From an uncultured Lachnobacterium sp. (GTDB lineage: Bacteria; Bacillota; Clostridia; Lachnospirales; Lachnospiraceae): DNA of 62,731 nt. The stretch spans positions 1 to 62,731 of the forward strand of contig URDU01000014.1 in the NCBI GenBank assembly GCA_900546625.1. The letters are read 5' to 3'. A program made the position numbers and the translations under genes. Below the pieces are notes generated by a model that searched no databases, was not told where the DNA came from, and was given only the letters and a program-made list of their open reading frames with translations. Shown here one piece after another: positions 44,260-52,795 of the stretch (its first letter is position 1; each line of letters opens with the position of its first letter).

Positions 44260-45108
44260 TCACATTACATCTTTTTTATGCATCAAAACCACATTAACTA
44301 TTATTGTTATAACAGCCATTAACATAGCCATTAAAACTATGATCCAAAGTTTTGACGGATATCCGGTCTGTACACATTTGGTAAAATAAAATGGTGAAAA
44401 TTGATAATTTTCTGCACCAGGAGTATTTGAAAATAACATATTATTAAGTACATTTAATACCATGCAGACAGCAAACGGAAAAATACAATTAACCCATTTA
44501 TATTTAATAAACTGTGCCGACAGCATCGTAATACATGCCAAAGCTCCGCAAAACATAAAATCAACCAGCATATATACCGCTACATAAGCAAATGGCTGCG
44601 TATAATATAGGCTTGAAAATAGAGAATTGCCAAAAACACCATACATAGTGTCATATGTAGGAACAGGTGTTATCGCCGGAATAAACAGCGCAGTCAGCAT
44701 AAAATTGATGATTAGCGGCACTACCATTGCAAGACCACCGGCAATAAATGTTGCCAGAAATTTGGCTGTCAGATAGCTTTTCTCTCCTGCTCTTACCAGG
44801 ATTTGACGCATATATCCGCTGTTTTTTTCTCCACAAAATGACCAGCCGTACGGCAATGCTATAAGCAGCGGAAACACAAAAAAGTATAGTGATGACCCTA
44901 ACGAAAAGCCTTCACCACCAATCCAATGATTAAATAGCGTAAATCCCTCATAACAAGGATTGATACCATCATATATCTGACTGTTGTATACAAGATTTAC
45001 ATTATAAACCAGCCCTACTATGCCAATCATAGTTCCTATGATTATGGATATGACAAAATATCTAGTCTTAATCGCCTTGTTAAGCTCAATTTGTAATACA
45101 TTTTTCAT
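44260..45108 (-). CDS. ABC-2-type transporter permease subunit (first)
   Basis: A 282-residue protein with the ABC-2 permease pattern: a cytoplasmic start (LQIELNKAIKTRYFVISIII), about six membrane segments, and the NSGYMRQILVRAGEKSYLTAK loop typical of subunits that dock on the ATPase. It follows the lipoprotein gene by three bases and precedes the second permease by ten. Together with the ATPase it forms one exporter. Confidence 0.78.
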   Translation of the reverse strand: MKNVLQIELNKAIKTRYFVISIIIGTMIGIVGLVYNVNLVYNSQIYDGINPCYEGFTLFNHWIGGEGFSLGSSLYFFVFPLLIALPYGWSFCGEKNSGYMRQILVRAGEKSYLTAKFLATFIAGGLAMVVPLIINFMLTALFIPAITPVPTYDTMYGVFGNSLFSSLYYTQPFAYVAVYMLVDFMFCGALACITMLSAQFIKYKWVNCIFPFAVCMVLNVLNNMLFSNTPGAENYQFSPFYFTKCVQTGYPSKLWIIVLMAMLMAVITIIVNVVLMHKKDVM

Positions 45109-45111
45109 ATG

Positions 45112-45813
45112 CTACTCCAATCCGGGATCTATAAACTGCCTGTACTCTTCATCACCATTAAAATTCACCGCCAGATAAAGTTTGCTTAAGTCCATATTAT
45201 CAATCTGCAGCAATGCCGGATCTACACAAAATCCTATCTGAGCGTCAAGCGACTGTCCCTGCACCAGTGTATAATCATATATCCCATGCTCATTGTCCTT
45301 TGCATTTGAAAAATAAACCGGATAGCCTAAAAGCTGACAGACACCATTAATATCATATACCAGGGAAATATCCCCTACAGTGCATATTTCATCCTCGATA
45401 TTTTTTACAGATATATCGCAAAGCAGAAGCTTTCCGCAGGCCACCTCATCCTTTTTCAGTATCGCAGGCTTTTCGGGATCAGCTCCCATATAATAATCGG
45501 TTTCTATAAGTTTATCCTGCACACCATCAATTTCAGCCGCAGTATCATATATTTTTACACTATTTACAATATAACTTTTGGCAACGTATTCTCTATTTGT
45601 GCCGTAATCCACGTTTTTCACCTGAATTTCATCTCCAATATTATAAATATCACTTTCATTATCTATCACTATATCCTCAACCTCAGGTCTATCGCTTTCA
45701 TCACCTTTACCCAGGTTGCCGTAGCTTTGTTTTTGATTTGACGAGCAACCTGAAAATGTGGTTATAAACATTGAAATTGCCATGATTGCAGTGAATATTT
45801 TTTTCTTATCCAT
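45112..45813 (-). CDS. Lipoprotein of ECF operon 2, unknown function
   Basis: A 233-residue lipoprotein. The signal peptide ends in the lipobox TFSGC (Cys23). The mature domain is acidic, beta-rich, and contains SDIYNIGDEIQVKNVDYG and a long IETDYYMGADPEKP segment. The domain layout resembles that of the membrane-anchored protein at 42174. It lies between the anti-sigma factor and the permeases, so it may be a sensor or an extracellular part of the exporter. A DUF5028-type identity is possible but unconfirmed. Confidence 0.68.
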   Translation of the reverse strand: MDKKKIFTAIMAISMFITTFSGCSSNQKQSYGNLGKGDESDRPEVEDIVIDNESDIYNIGDEIQVKNVDYGTNREYVAKSYIVNSVKIYDTAAEIDGVQDKLIETDYYMGADPEKPAILKKDEVACGKLLLCDISVKNIEDEICTVGDISLVYDINGVCQLLGYPVYFSNAKDNEHGIYDYTLVQGQSLDAQIGFCVDPALLQIDNMDLSKLYLAVNFNGDEEYRQFIDPGLE

Positions 45814-45822
45814 AAGTACTCC

Positions 45823-46974
45823 TTATTTGCTTAACGTGTACGTTGTCTCATTAACAGTTATTGACTCAATATTATTAATATCAACAAGGCGGTTAAAAAC
45901 CAATTTATTCTTTCCATCACTTGTTTCACATAAATACCCTGTATTGTCTATATCTACATCACATGAATGGCAACCATTTACATTATGTTCATCCACAATA
46001 TACTTTGTCCCATCTTTATAATTTACACATACATAGTAGCAATACAGAGGATCTTTAGACTGTATCTCATCCAGTCCCAGTCCGCTCTTCATGTCAATAC
46101 TCATAGACAATGGAGAAATTTCTATTTTTCCTCCATCCTGATTCTCATATGTCTCACTCTCCACTTCACCCCTGCAAGGAATCGTAATAGTTGATGTTTC
46201 CACCTTGCTTTCTATTTCATCACGCTTCTGATCATTTATATCCAACTTATAATACTCACTCAATTTGCATGGAAACTTATCTATTTTCAGCTTAATATTT
46301 TTCTCTTCATCAAGTGTCATATAATCGTAGCAATATAATTTTTCATCTGTGGAATTCGCAACATCTACATAAATATTGCCTCCGGGTAAAACATCAAATC
46401 TGAATGTCGATCTGTCCTCCGCTATCCATGCACCTTTTAATTCATTTTCCTTCTCTCCATAGTTGAGTACATCAACACCGCCCTTTTTTTCCATGGTAAA
46501 CTCCACCACTGCTGCATTTTTGTCTCTTACTGCCGACACTATCGTAATTATCGTACCATCTACACTTGTTGTAATGTCCGGGTATGAAACAGCCTTACCA
46601 ATAAGTTCCTCTGCCTTTTTCGTGTCTATATTCTCAAAGGTTCTTTCAGGATAAGTTACATCCAGTTTTCCGCCTTTATCGTCATCAATTACCTCGTCAT
46701 GAGCCGATACATTTTTGTGTCCTGCTGTTCCCCATATTCTCGAAAACAGTTCTCCATTTGTTGCCGCATTAACAGCGACAGGAGCTACTACGAGAATTAC
46801 AACACATGCTGCCGCTATCTTTGCCGTTGTTTTTTGCCTGTCCTTCCATATATTTTTCCTGTATTCCCTTAACATTTTCTTTTTATTGTCATTATATTTC
46901 TTTGAAAAAACATGTGTTTCAGCCAAGCTGTCAAACTCTTCCAGCGAAATATCATATTGCTCTAAATTTCTCAT
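45823..46974 (-). CDS. Anti-sigma factor, DUF4179-like, membrane-bound
   Basis: A 383-residue protein. A cytoplasmic N-terminal region of about 50 residues is followed by a membrane helix near 52-72 (KIAAACVVILVVAPVAVNAA) and a large extracytoplasmic domain. That domain shows the DUF4179-like motif around SVDGTIITIVSAVRDKNAAV. The ATG at 46974 is best placed (AAAGGA nine bases upstream); two earlier ATG codons (46980, 46983) are too close to that site. It overlaps the sigma factor gene by 23 bases, supporting a sigma/anti-sigma pair. Confidence 0.78.
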   Translation of the reverse strand: MRNLEQYDISLEEFDSLAETHVFSKKYNDNKKKMLREYRKNIWKDRQKTTAKIAAACVVILVVAPVAVNAATNGELFSRIWGTAGHKNVSAHDEVIDDDKGGKLDVTYPERTFENIDTKKAEELIGKAVSYPDITTSVDGTIITIVSAVRDKNAAVVEFTMEKKGGVDVLNYGEKENELKGAWIAEDRSTFRFDVLPGGNIYVDVANSTDEKLYCYDYMTLDEEKNIKLKIDKFPCKLSEYYKLDINDQKRDEIESKVETSTITIPCRGEVESETYENQDGGKIEISPLSMSIDMKSGLGLDEIQSKDPLYCYYVCVNYKDGTKYIVDEHNVNGCHSCDVDIDNTGYLCETSDGKNKLVFNRLVDINNIESITVNETTYTLSK

Positions 46975-47488
46975 TTCCATCATTTCCTTTCGTCAATGTT
47001 TTCAACAATAGCTTTGCACGCTCAAACCTTTTTCTTACATTAGCCTCCGTAATCTCCATTTCCTTTGCTGTTTCCCTCACGGATAGTTCCTTTATGATCA
47101 TACAATTAAGAACCTCATAATATTTTTTCGGAAGCTTTTCTATCATCTGCCTAATTTCTTCTCTCTGATCATCTAAATCTTCCTTTCCGGTCTGTTCAAA
47201 ATCATCATTGCAATCAGAGAAAAACATTACTTTCTGTTCTTTTCTCATTTTGTTGTATATATCTATAGATGCATGTTTAATCGTTGTAATAATATACTGT
47301 CTGCATTCGACAGACCCGGCATCATTAAAATCAATATTACTTTTCATCAGCTTTAAAAATGCTTCCTGAACCGCGTCCTCCGCCATGCTCTCATCCCTTA
47401 ATATGCAATATGCAACCTGATACATTTTCTGTTCATATAGCTTATAGCATCTTTCAATAAAACGAACCGATGCTCTTTTTTTCTGCAT
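46952..47488 (-). CDS. ECF-type RNA polymerase sigma factor (ECF operon 2)
   Basis: A 178-residue ECF sigma factor. Region 2 is in residues 20-85 (YCILRDESMAEDAVQEAFLK) and region 4 is the C-terminal helix-turn-helix (LPKKYYEVLNCMIIKELSVR and TEANVRKRFERAKLLLK). The ATG at 47488 (MQKKRASVRF) has AGGAGG nine bases upstream, while the longer frame has no ribosome site. It heads a seven-gene operon including its anti-sigma factor, a lipoprotein and an ABC-2 exporter. Confidence 0.88.
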   Translation of the reverse strand: MQKKRASVRFIERCYKLYEQKMYQVAYCILRDESMAEDAVQEAFLKLMKSNIDFNDAGSVECRQYIITTIKHASIDIYNKMRKEQKVMFFSDCNDDFEQTGKEDLDDQREEIRQMIEKLPKKYYEVLNCMIIKELSVRETAKEMEITEANVRKRFERAKLLLKTLTKGNDGNEKFRAI

Positions 47489-47612
47489 AAACCCAGGCCT
47501 CCTGTGTTTGTAGTTTTGAAAGCACACATTATTTGTGCTCTCATTAAATATAACCAAATTTGTAATACATTTGTGACAAAATATATAAAATTCTCAAAAA
47601 AGCAAAATAAAA

Positions 47613-47639
47613 GTGCACAGACTTTAACCATCTGTGCAC
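47613..47639 (-). terminator. Terminator after the Ca2+/Na+ antiporter gene
   Basis: Perfect 9-bp stem GTGCACAGA/TCTGTGCAC with a 9-base loop, followed on the minus strand by TTTTATTTTG. It ends the mntP-antiporter transcript. Confidence 0.8.
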
Positions 47640-47670
47640 CTGTTTTTATCTATTTTAATCTTATTTTACC

Positions 47671-48639
47671 CTATCGTATGATAATATACGCTGTATATGC
47701 TGCATACATTAGCAGCATGATAATGCCCTCGCCTCTTTTTATCTCACGCTTTGTCCATGCCATAATCCACACGATGAGTGAAAATACCACAAGCACGATA
47801 ATATCTATGATATTTTCCTGTATGAATGCTATCGGGCTGATGGCTGATGCAATTCCGAGCACCATGAGTATGTTGAAAATACATGAGCCGACGGCATTTC
47901 CGAGTGCCATATCGACCTCGTTTTTTCTGGCTGCGACTATTGATGTCACAAGCTCCGGAAGCGATGTTCCGATAGATACGATGGTCAGTCCGACGAGTGT
48001 CTGGCTCATTCCAAGGTCAATCGCTATGCGGCTTGCACTGTCTACTACTACATCTCCGCCTACTGCAATGCCGACAGCTCCGATCAGGATGAAAATCACT
48101 GCTTTTGGCATTGAGATGAGCGGTATCTCATCGACCTCCTCATCTGCTGACTGCCTGTTCTGCTTTAATGTGTGTCTGATAAGGTAGAAAATGTATCCTG
48201 CAAAGCAGCCGAGCAGTATTATTCCGTCCACTCTGCCGAGTGTCATGCCGATTGTTCCCATTACAAGAAGTAAAATGGCACATATCATTGAGAATGGGAA
48301 ATCCCTTTTTAAGGATGCTCCGTCCACCACCACCGGTGTCATCAAAGCGCACACACCGATTACTACCATGAGGTTAAATATGTTTGAGCCTGTCACGTTG
48401 CTGACTGCAAGCGTATTGTTGTGTGCTATGGATGCTGCCACACTGACTGCTGTTTCAGGAAGTGAGGTTCCCATCGCAACAATTGTCAGTCCAATGATAA
48501 GCGACGGCACCTTGAAGCGCTTTGCCACGCTTGAGCTGCCCTCCACGAACAGGTCTGCGCCCTTTACCAGAAACACAAAGCCCACTATGAGGCAGAGCAG
48601 CACCACTATAAACGGTGCATTATTGATGAAATTTTCCAT
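47671..48639 (-). CDS. Calcium/sodium antiporter, CaCA family
   Basis: A 322-residue exchanger with about ten membrane segments in two homologous halves. The alpha repeats are GTSLPETAVSVAASIAHNN with GSNIFNLMVVIG, and GTSLPELVTSIVAARKNEVD with GSCIFNILMVLGI. This is the YrbG-like bacterial form. An acidic loop (EEVDEIP) lies between the halves. AGGAGG precedes the ATG. It starts 25 bases after mntP and shares its transcript, so Mn2+-responsive expression is likely. It may export Ca2+ or another divalent cation. Confidence 0.9.
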   Translation of the reverse strand: MENFINNAPFIVVLLCLIVGFVFLVKGADLFVEGSSSVAKRFKVPSLIIGLTIVAMGTSLPETAVSVAASIAHNNTLAVSNVTGSNIFNLMVVIGVCALMTPVVVDGASLKRDFPFSMICAILLLVMGTIGMTLGRVDGIILLGCFAGYIFYLIRHTLKQNRQSADEEVDEIPLISMPKAVIFILIGAVGIAVGGDVVVDSASRIAIDLGMSQTLVGLTIVSIGTSLPELVTSIVAARKNEVDMALGNAVGSCIFNILMVLGIASAISPIAFIQENIIDIIVLVVFSLIVWIMAWTKREIKRGEGIIMLLMYAAYTAYIIIR

Positions 48640-48664
48640 GTTGATTCCTCCGTTTTTTATTTTA

Positions 48665-49252
48665 TTAAAAGCTTATTATTCCCAGATGTTCAAGCAATAT
48701 CTTCACACCTATGAGTATGAGAATGATTCCTCCGGCTATCTCTGATTTCTTTTTATATTTATTGCCGAAAAAGTTTCCGACTACGACTCCGATTATTGAA
48801 AGCACGAAGGTTGTAATTCCGATAATTGCAATAGCCCAGTAGATGTTTAAGCTGTCATAGGTAAATGCAAACATGATTCCGACTGCAAGCGCATCGATGC
48901 TTGTCGCAATTGCAAGCAAAAGCATCTCTCCCTGATTGAGCGCCAGGTCTTTTTCCATGACTGCGTCATCATCCTTTTCCTTTACTGCCTCATAAACCAT
49001 CTTTCCACCGATAAAACCTAACAGGATGAACGCTATCCAGTGGTCAATGCTTGTGATGTACTTCTCAAAGCGGATGCCCAGCATATAGCCGATAAAAGGC
49101 ATGAGTGCCTGAAAGCCTCCGAAATACAGGCCGATAGTCAGCGCCTGCTTTCTGTTTACCTTTGTCATTCCAAGTCCCTTGCAGATGGATACTGCGAAGG
49201 CGTCCATTGACAAACCTACTCCTATAAGCAGGATTTCAATAAATAATACCAT
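48665..49252 (-). CDS. mntP: Manganese efflux pump MntP
   Basis: A 195-residue, six-segment Mn2+ exporter. The two internal repeats show GLSMDAFAVSICKGLG (residues 13-28) and ATSIDALAVGIMFAF; their Asp residues are metal ligands. The DUF204/MntP length and pattern fit well. GGGAG precedes the ATG. A manganese riboswitch lies in the 300-base leader, consistent with induction when Mn2+ is in excess. Confidence 0.95.
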   Translation of the reverse strand: MVLFIEILLIGVGLSMDAFAVSICKGLGMTKVNRKQALTIGLYFGGFQALMPFIGYMLGIRFEKYITSIDHWIAFILLGFIGGKMVYEAVKEKDDDAVMEKDLALNQGEMLLLAIATSIDALAVGIMFAFTYDSLNIYWAIAIIGITTFVLSIIGVVVGNFFGNKYKKKSEIAGGIILILIGVKILLEHLGIISF

Positions 49253-49344
49253 ATTTTTCTCCCTTTTGCCTAGTGTGCGGCGATTAATTTTCGTTTGTAC
49301 CGGGCTGCCTCTGATTTTGCAATTAATTCTGCAATATGCATATT

Positions 49345-49440
49345 AAAAAATGAGACCCTTGCATGCAGACACGAGACTTTATAAAGCTATAATTGTATGA
49401 CTTTTATAGCTTTATTGTGTGCTGCATACTTGAGTCTCAT
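49345..49440 (-). terminator. Long terminator hairpin downstream of the Mn2+ aptamer
   Basis: On the minus strand AATGAGACTCAAGTATGCAG pairs with CTGCATGCAAGGGTCTCATT and is followed by TTTTAATAT. The TGAGAC strand is also part of the aptamer end, so ligand binding can compete with the terminator. A nested AT-rich hairpin (ATAAAGCTAT/ATAGCTTTAT) sits in the loop. Confidence 0.75.
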
Positions 49441-49530
49441 TCTTTAATGTTTGCCAGGTCTATTGACCGGTCTGTTGACAAACCACGTATATTTAAGAAT
49501 ACGCGAACTACTCCCTCAGAGGTAGTGTGT
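49433..49530 (-). promoter_or_regulatory. Manganese riboswitch (yybP-ykoY family)
   Basis: Minus-strand core motifs fit the yybP-ykoY element: CTCTGAGGGAGTAGTTCGCG at the 5' side, then TTTGTCAACAGACCGGTC, then GACCTGGCAAAC, and finally AATGAGAC. It lies between a good promoter and mntP and is followed by a terminator that uses the TGAGAC strand. Recognised by sequence memory and not by a covariance search. Confidence 0.82.
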
Positions 49531-49558
49531 ATTTAATTAATCGCCTTTGCTTTAAAAG

Positions 49559-49587
49559 ACTATAACAAAAGATGTTTGGTATGTCAA
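49559..49587 (-). promoter_or_regulatory. Sigma-A promoter of the mntP operon
   Basis: On the minus strand TTGACA (49582-49587), 17 bases, TATAGT (49559-49564). Transcription would begin near 49552, giving a leader of about 300 bases that contains the Mn2+ riboswitch. Confidence 0.85.
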
Positions 49588-49715
49588 CGTATTTCACCGC
49601 TAATTTTTGTACGGGGCGGCTAACTTATTAAATAATCATAACGACACTGAACAATTTTTTACAGAATCAATTTTTCAGAACAAATTATGCAGAATAAATT
49701 ATTTTAGAATCATGG

Positions 49716-49791
49716 TTGACATAAAAAACAACATGTGATATGTTTACTACGACAGACATAGTATGACACTCGTAGTACGTCACACGTAGTA
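49716..49791 (+). promoter_or_regulatory. Promoter and candidate PadR operators
   Basis: TTGACA (49716-49721), 17 bases, TATGTT (49739-49744). Just downstream are TACTACGA (49745-49752) and its inverse TCGTAGTA (49770-49777), plus a third CGTAGTA (49785-49791). ACACTCGTAGTA and TCACACGTAGTA are direct repeats. These sites are positioned for repression of the operon by its own PadR protein. Confidence 0.6.
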
Positions 49792-49951
49792 TTGATTAAT
49801 TTTAACACGCCTGATGTACAAGCTTTCATCTGTGTATCCGGTGTGCCCGGTGAGTTTCCGGATTCACGATCAATTGAGTCATACTCCGGTCTTGAATTAA
49901 TAAAATATAAACATCATGATGAAATTAAACACTTGAAACAGGAGGTGAATA

Positions 49952-50284
49952 ATGCTCAATATAAGCAGCGATGTCATCCGAGGATACAACGATACCATCA
50001 TCCTTTATCTGCTTCTCGACAAACCGTCCTACGGCTACGAGATTTCAAAGCAGATAAAGCAGATATCCGAGGAAAAATACGTCATCAAAGAAACAACCCT
50101 GTACTCTGCCTTTACCCGCCTTGAGAAAAACGGTTATATCACATCATTCTCTTCGAGCGACAATGCAAGCGGAAAGCGCCGGACCTACTATCAGATTACC
50201 GATGCCGGCAGAGAATATTACAGGATGAAATGTGAGGAATGGAAGCTGACGCTTGATGTAGTAAGCAAATTCATACGATTTTAA
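49952..50284 (+). CDS. PadR family transcriptional regulator
   Basis: A 110-residue winged-helix regulator of the small PadR-s2 group. The DNA-binding region shows ILYLLLDKPSYGYEISKQIK and TLYSAFTRLEKNGYI, followed by the wing (GKRRTYYQITDAGREYY) and one C-terminal helix for dimerisation. AGGAGGTG lies seven bases before the ATG. It opens a plus-strand operon with a DUF1700-like membrane protein and a DUF4097 protein and probably represses it. Such trios often respond to cell-envelope stress or antimicrobials. Confidence 0.93.
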   Translation: MLNISSDVIRGYNDTIILYLLLDKPSYGYEISKQIKQISEEKYVIKETTLYSAFTRLEKNGYITSFSSSDNASGKRRTYYQITDAGREYYRMKCEEWKLTLDVVSKFIRF

Positions 50285-50296
50285 AGGAGACATTTT

Positions 50297-51304
50297 ATGG
50301 AAACTATAAAGAATTATCTGGAAAATATGTTTTCGCACCTGCCGAATACTCCCGAGGTGCTAAAAGCCAAATATGAGCTCTATCAGATGATGGAGGATAA
50401 ATACAACGAACTGATATCCGAGGGCAAATCCGATAACGAGGCCATAGGAATCGTCATATCCGAGTTTGGAAACCTTGACGAGCTCGCCGACTCACTCGGT
50501 ATCAAGAGCTTCGTGAATCCCAGTCAGGCAATGCCTGTTGCCAAAACACTCTCCCGCGAGACTGCTGCCTCATTCCTCAGGGATTCGGCAAAACAGGCAT
50601 ATCTCACAGCATTTGGAGTGCTGCTTTGCATAATCGCAAGTCTTGGACCGATATTCAGCGAATGCATTCCGCGTTCACTCGCTTCACCGGACGCATCTGA
50701 TGCAATCGGCATTACCTTCCTGTTCGTTTGTATCGCTGTGGCAGTCGGCTTCTTTATCTTCTCAGGCTCTCTCTCATCTAAATGGAGCTACCTGAAAAGA
50801 GAGCCTTACTGCATAGACTTTGAAACAGCGAACTGGATTAATGAGCGCAAGGAAAGCTACCGCTCCACACATGCGATACTTTTAACTGTGGGTATCATGC
50901 TCTGCATACTCTGCGCAGTACCTGCAATCATCATCAGCTCACTGAACACCAAAAGCACCTTCGCAGATTCACTTTCAGGTGGACTCGTGCTCGTGTTTAT
51001 AGCAATCGGAGTATTCATGATAGTATTTACGAACATGAAGAAATCCGGCTTTGAAAAGCTTCTTTCACTAAACGGTGCTAAAACTGTAGGCGGTAATTTT
51101 GCCAATTCACACGATGGCAAGGTGCACTATGAAAACCCTGTTGTGGCTGCAATCATGTCAGTCTACTGGTCAACAGTCACCTGTATTTATCTGTGCTGGA
51201 GCTTTATTACATTTGACTGGGGTATCACATGGATTATCTGGCCAATAGCTGCAATCATCAATTCGCTGGTGGAAAATCTGCTCGGAAATAAACATGGAAA
51301 TTAA
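50297..51304 (+). CDS. Permease-prefix/DUF1700-like membrane protein
   Basis: A 335-residue protein. The N-terminal cytoplasmic domain of about 70 residues shows the helical pattern KYELYQMMEDKYNELISEGK and IVISEFGNLDELADSLG, typical of DUF1700 or permease-prefix domains linked to PadR genes. About five membrane segments follow (near 110-130, 145-165, 195-215, 225-245 and 285-320). It starts 12 bases after padR with its own GGAG site. It probably acts with the DUF4097 protein. Function is not established. Confidence 0.8.
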   Translation: METIKNYLENMFSHLPNTPEVLKAKYELYQMMEDKYNELISEGKSDNEAIGIVISEFGNLDELADSLGIKSFVNPSQAMPVAKTLSRETAASFLRDSAKQAYLTAFGVLLCIIASLGPIFSECIPRSLASPDASDAIGITFLFVCIAVAVGFFIFSGSLSSKWSYLKREPYCIDFETANWINERKESYRSTHAILLTVGIMLCILCAVPAIIISSLNTKSTFADSLSGGLVLVFIAIGVFMIVFTNMKKSGFEKLLSLNGAKTVGGNFANSHDGKVHYENPVVAAIMSVYWSTVTCIYLCWSFITFDWGITWIIWPIAAIINSLVENLLGNKHGN

Positions 51305-51397
51305 CGGAAACCGGGACAATCAAAAATGTGTGTAGCATATTTTGAATAATTACAAAACAAATTATGCAACAAGATAATTCAGAAATGGAGACAAGTC

Positions 51398-52156
51398 ATG
51401 AAAAAGAATATATATCTAATAATAATTACAATAATTACTGTGGTCTGCATCATCGCCGGAAGCCTCTACCATATCGGTGGCTTTGCCCTAGGCCTGTTTG
51501 ACAATCTGATTCCGCACTCAGACAAGTCTCTCGGAAACGTATGCACAGAGGAGCTTTCCGTCGATAAATTTTCAAATCTGGTATTTGATACAACCATATC
51601 GAACATCAACGTGAAAACCGGTGAAAGCTACATGGTCTCATACAAATGCAACAAGCGTCTGGTTCCAAAGATTAAGAGCTCCGGCGATACCCTCACAATA
51701 TCCCAAAGCAAAGGAGCCAACTACAGAAGAAACACCACAAGTGAAATCACTGTTACCATTCCTGAGGGCGCAGCATTGAACAAGCTCTCACTTGATACCG
51801 GTGTAGGCGAAGTAAGCCTCGATGCTCTGACTGCAGCCGATGCAGAATTTGACACCGGCGTAGGCGATTTGTATGTCACAGACTGTAGCTTCGCCACATG
51901 TGATGTGGATGGCGGAACCGGCGACCTGAGCTTTGAAAACTGTGCCTTTGACGAAATGGATATCGATGGCGGTACAGGTGACATCACTGTGACCTCCTCA
52001 CAGTCACTTGACGGTTACATGATGGACCTGGACTCAGGTATAGGTGATATCACAATCAACGGCAATGACTATGATGATGAGTATGAGGTAAATGAGCATG
52101 CAAAAAAGCACCTGATTATTGACTCGGGGCTTGGGGATATTGAGGTGAAATATTAA
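51398..52156 (+). CDS. DUF4097 family beta-strand repeat protein
   Basis: A 252-residue protein with one N-terminal membrane helix (residues 6-28) and an extracytoplasmic beta-repeat region. The repeats are clear as copies of the Gly-Asp pattern: DTGVGEVSLDAL, DTGVGDLYVTD, DGGTGDLSFEN, DGGTGDITVTS and DSGIGDITING. This is the DUF4097 parallel beta fold (adhesin-like). GGAGACA precedes ATG 51398. It is the last gene of the PadR operon and ends nine bases before the convergent gene at 52166. Confidence 0.9.
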   Translation: MKKNIYLIIITIITVVCIIAGSLYHIGGFALGLFDNLIPHSDKSLGNVCTEELSVDKFSNLVFDTTISNINVKTGESYMVSYKCNKRLVPKIKSSGDTLTISQSKGANYRRNTTSEITVTIPEGAALNKLSLDTGVGEVSLDALTAADAEFDTGVGDLYVTDCSFATCDVDGGTGDLSFENCAFDEMDIDGGTGDITVTSSQSLDGYMMDLDSGIGDITINGNDYDDEYEVNEHAKKHLIIDSGLGDIEVKY

Positions 52157-52165
52157 ATTTACTTT

Positions 52166-52642
52166 TCACTTTTTATTGTCCATAAACTGCGGCTCCATAT
52201 AGCCGGTTCCGGACATGGACTTATAATAGCGGCTTGCGGCCTGCGTGCCGACACGCACCTCGCGGGCCTGCTTCTTTATGGATGCAAATTTCAGAGTCAT
52301 GAGATCCTTGTTACGAGCCTCCTGACTCTGTATTTTTACGCTCTTGTCCGTGATACTGCGGATATGCTCCTGCAAGGTGCGTATCTGCTCCTTGTAGTCC
52401 TCTTTGTGACCATTCAGTTCTTCCTTTGTACGTTCAAAAAGCTTCTCAAAGCCTGAGTCTAAATTATTGAGCTGGTCGATAAGCCTGCTCTTTGCCTCAA
52501 CTACCTCGTCGAAGTCGTCCGGTGTAAGCTGTGGATCCTCGAGCTGGTTCTTCTGCTTGATATCAAGCTCTATTATCCTGTCGAGTACCTGCTCCTTTTT
52601 CTCCAGGCTTTGTATCATTATATCTATGTATGTCTGTTCCAT
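52166..52642 (-). CDS. Coiled-coil protein, possible flagellar chaperone (FlgN/FliT-like)
   Basis: A 158-residue mostly helical protein with heptad-like patterns throughout (EKKEQVLDRIIELDIKQKNQ and LFERTKEELNGHKEDYKEQI). It is not recognised by motif. Its size, helicity and position directly after fliD and fliS suggest a FlgN- or FliT-type export chaperone. The last 30 residues are basic then Gly/Met-rich. A 153-base gap without features separates it from fliS. Confidence 0.55.
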   Translation of the reverse strand: MEQTYIDIMIQSLEKKEQVLDRIIELDIKQKNQLEDPQLTPDDFDEVVEAKSRLIDQLNNLDSGFEKLFERTKEELNGHKEDYKEQIRTLQEHIRSITDKSVKIQSQEARNKDLMTLKFASIKKQAREVRVGTQAASRYYKSMSGTGYMEPQFMDNKK

Positions 52643-52795
52643 GGTGTTCTCCCTGTATTTCCAATTGTTTTAACTATAAGCATCTCTATAATAGCACAAA
52701 ACGCACAAACAAACTAGCTTCATGCTGCTGTCTCTGCGTTTTGTTTAAGTTAAAAACTCTCTATAATCCCTGTCGGTGATTTATGATACATTTAT

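Larger units (their letters stand above)
49279..49545. repeat. Long-range inverted repeat bracketing the Mn2+ leader
   Basis: GGCGATTAATT (49279-49289) is the exact reverse complement of AATTAATCGCC (49535-49545). In the transcript the first copy is at the 5' end and the second lies about 30 bases before the mntP start, so they could pair across the whole riboswitch. Confidence 0.6.

Noticed and set aside
49664..49715. Three loose CAGAA(T/C)AAATTA-like direct repeats upstream of the PadR promoter
   Set aside because: They are AT-rich and differ in length and sequence; not distinguishable from base composition effects.
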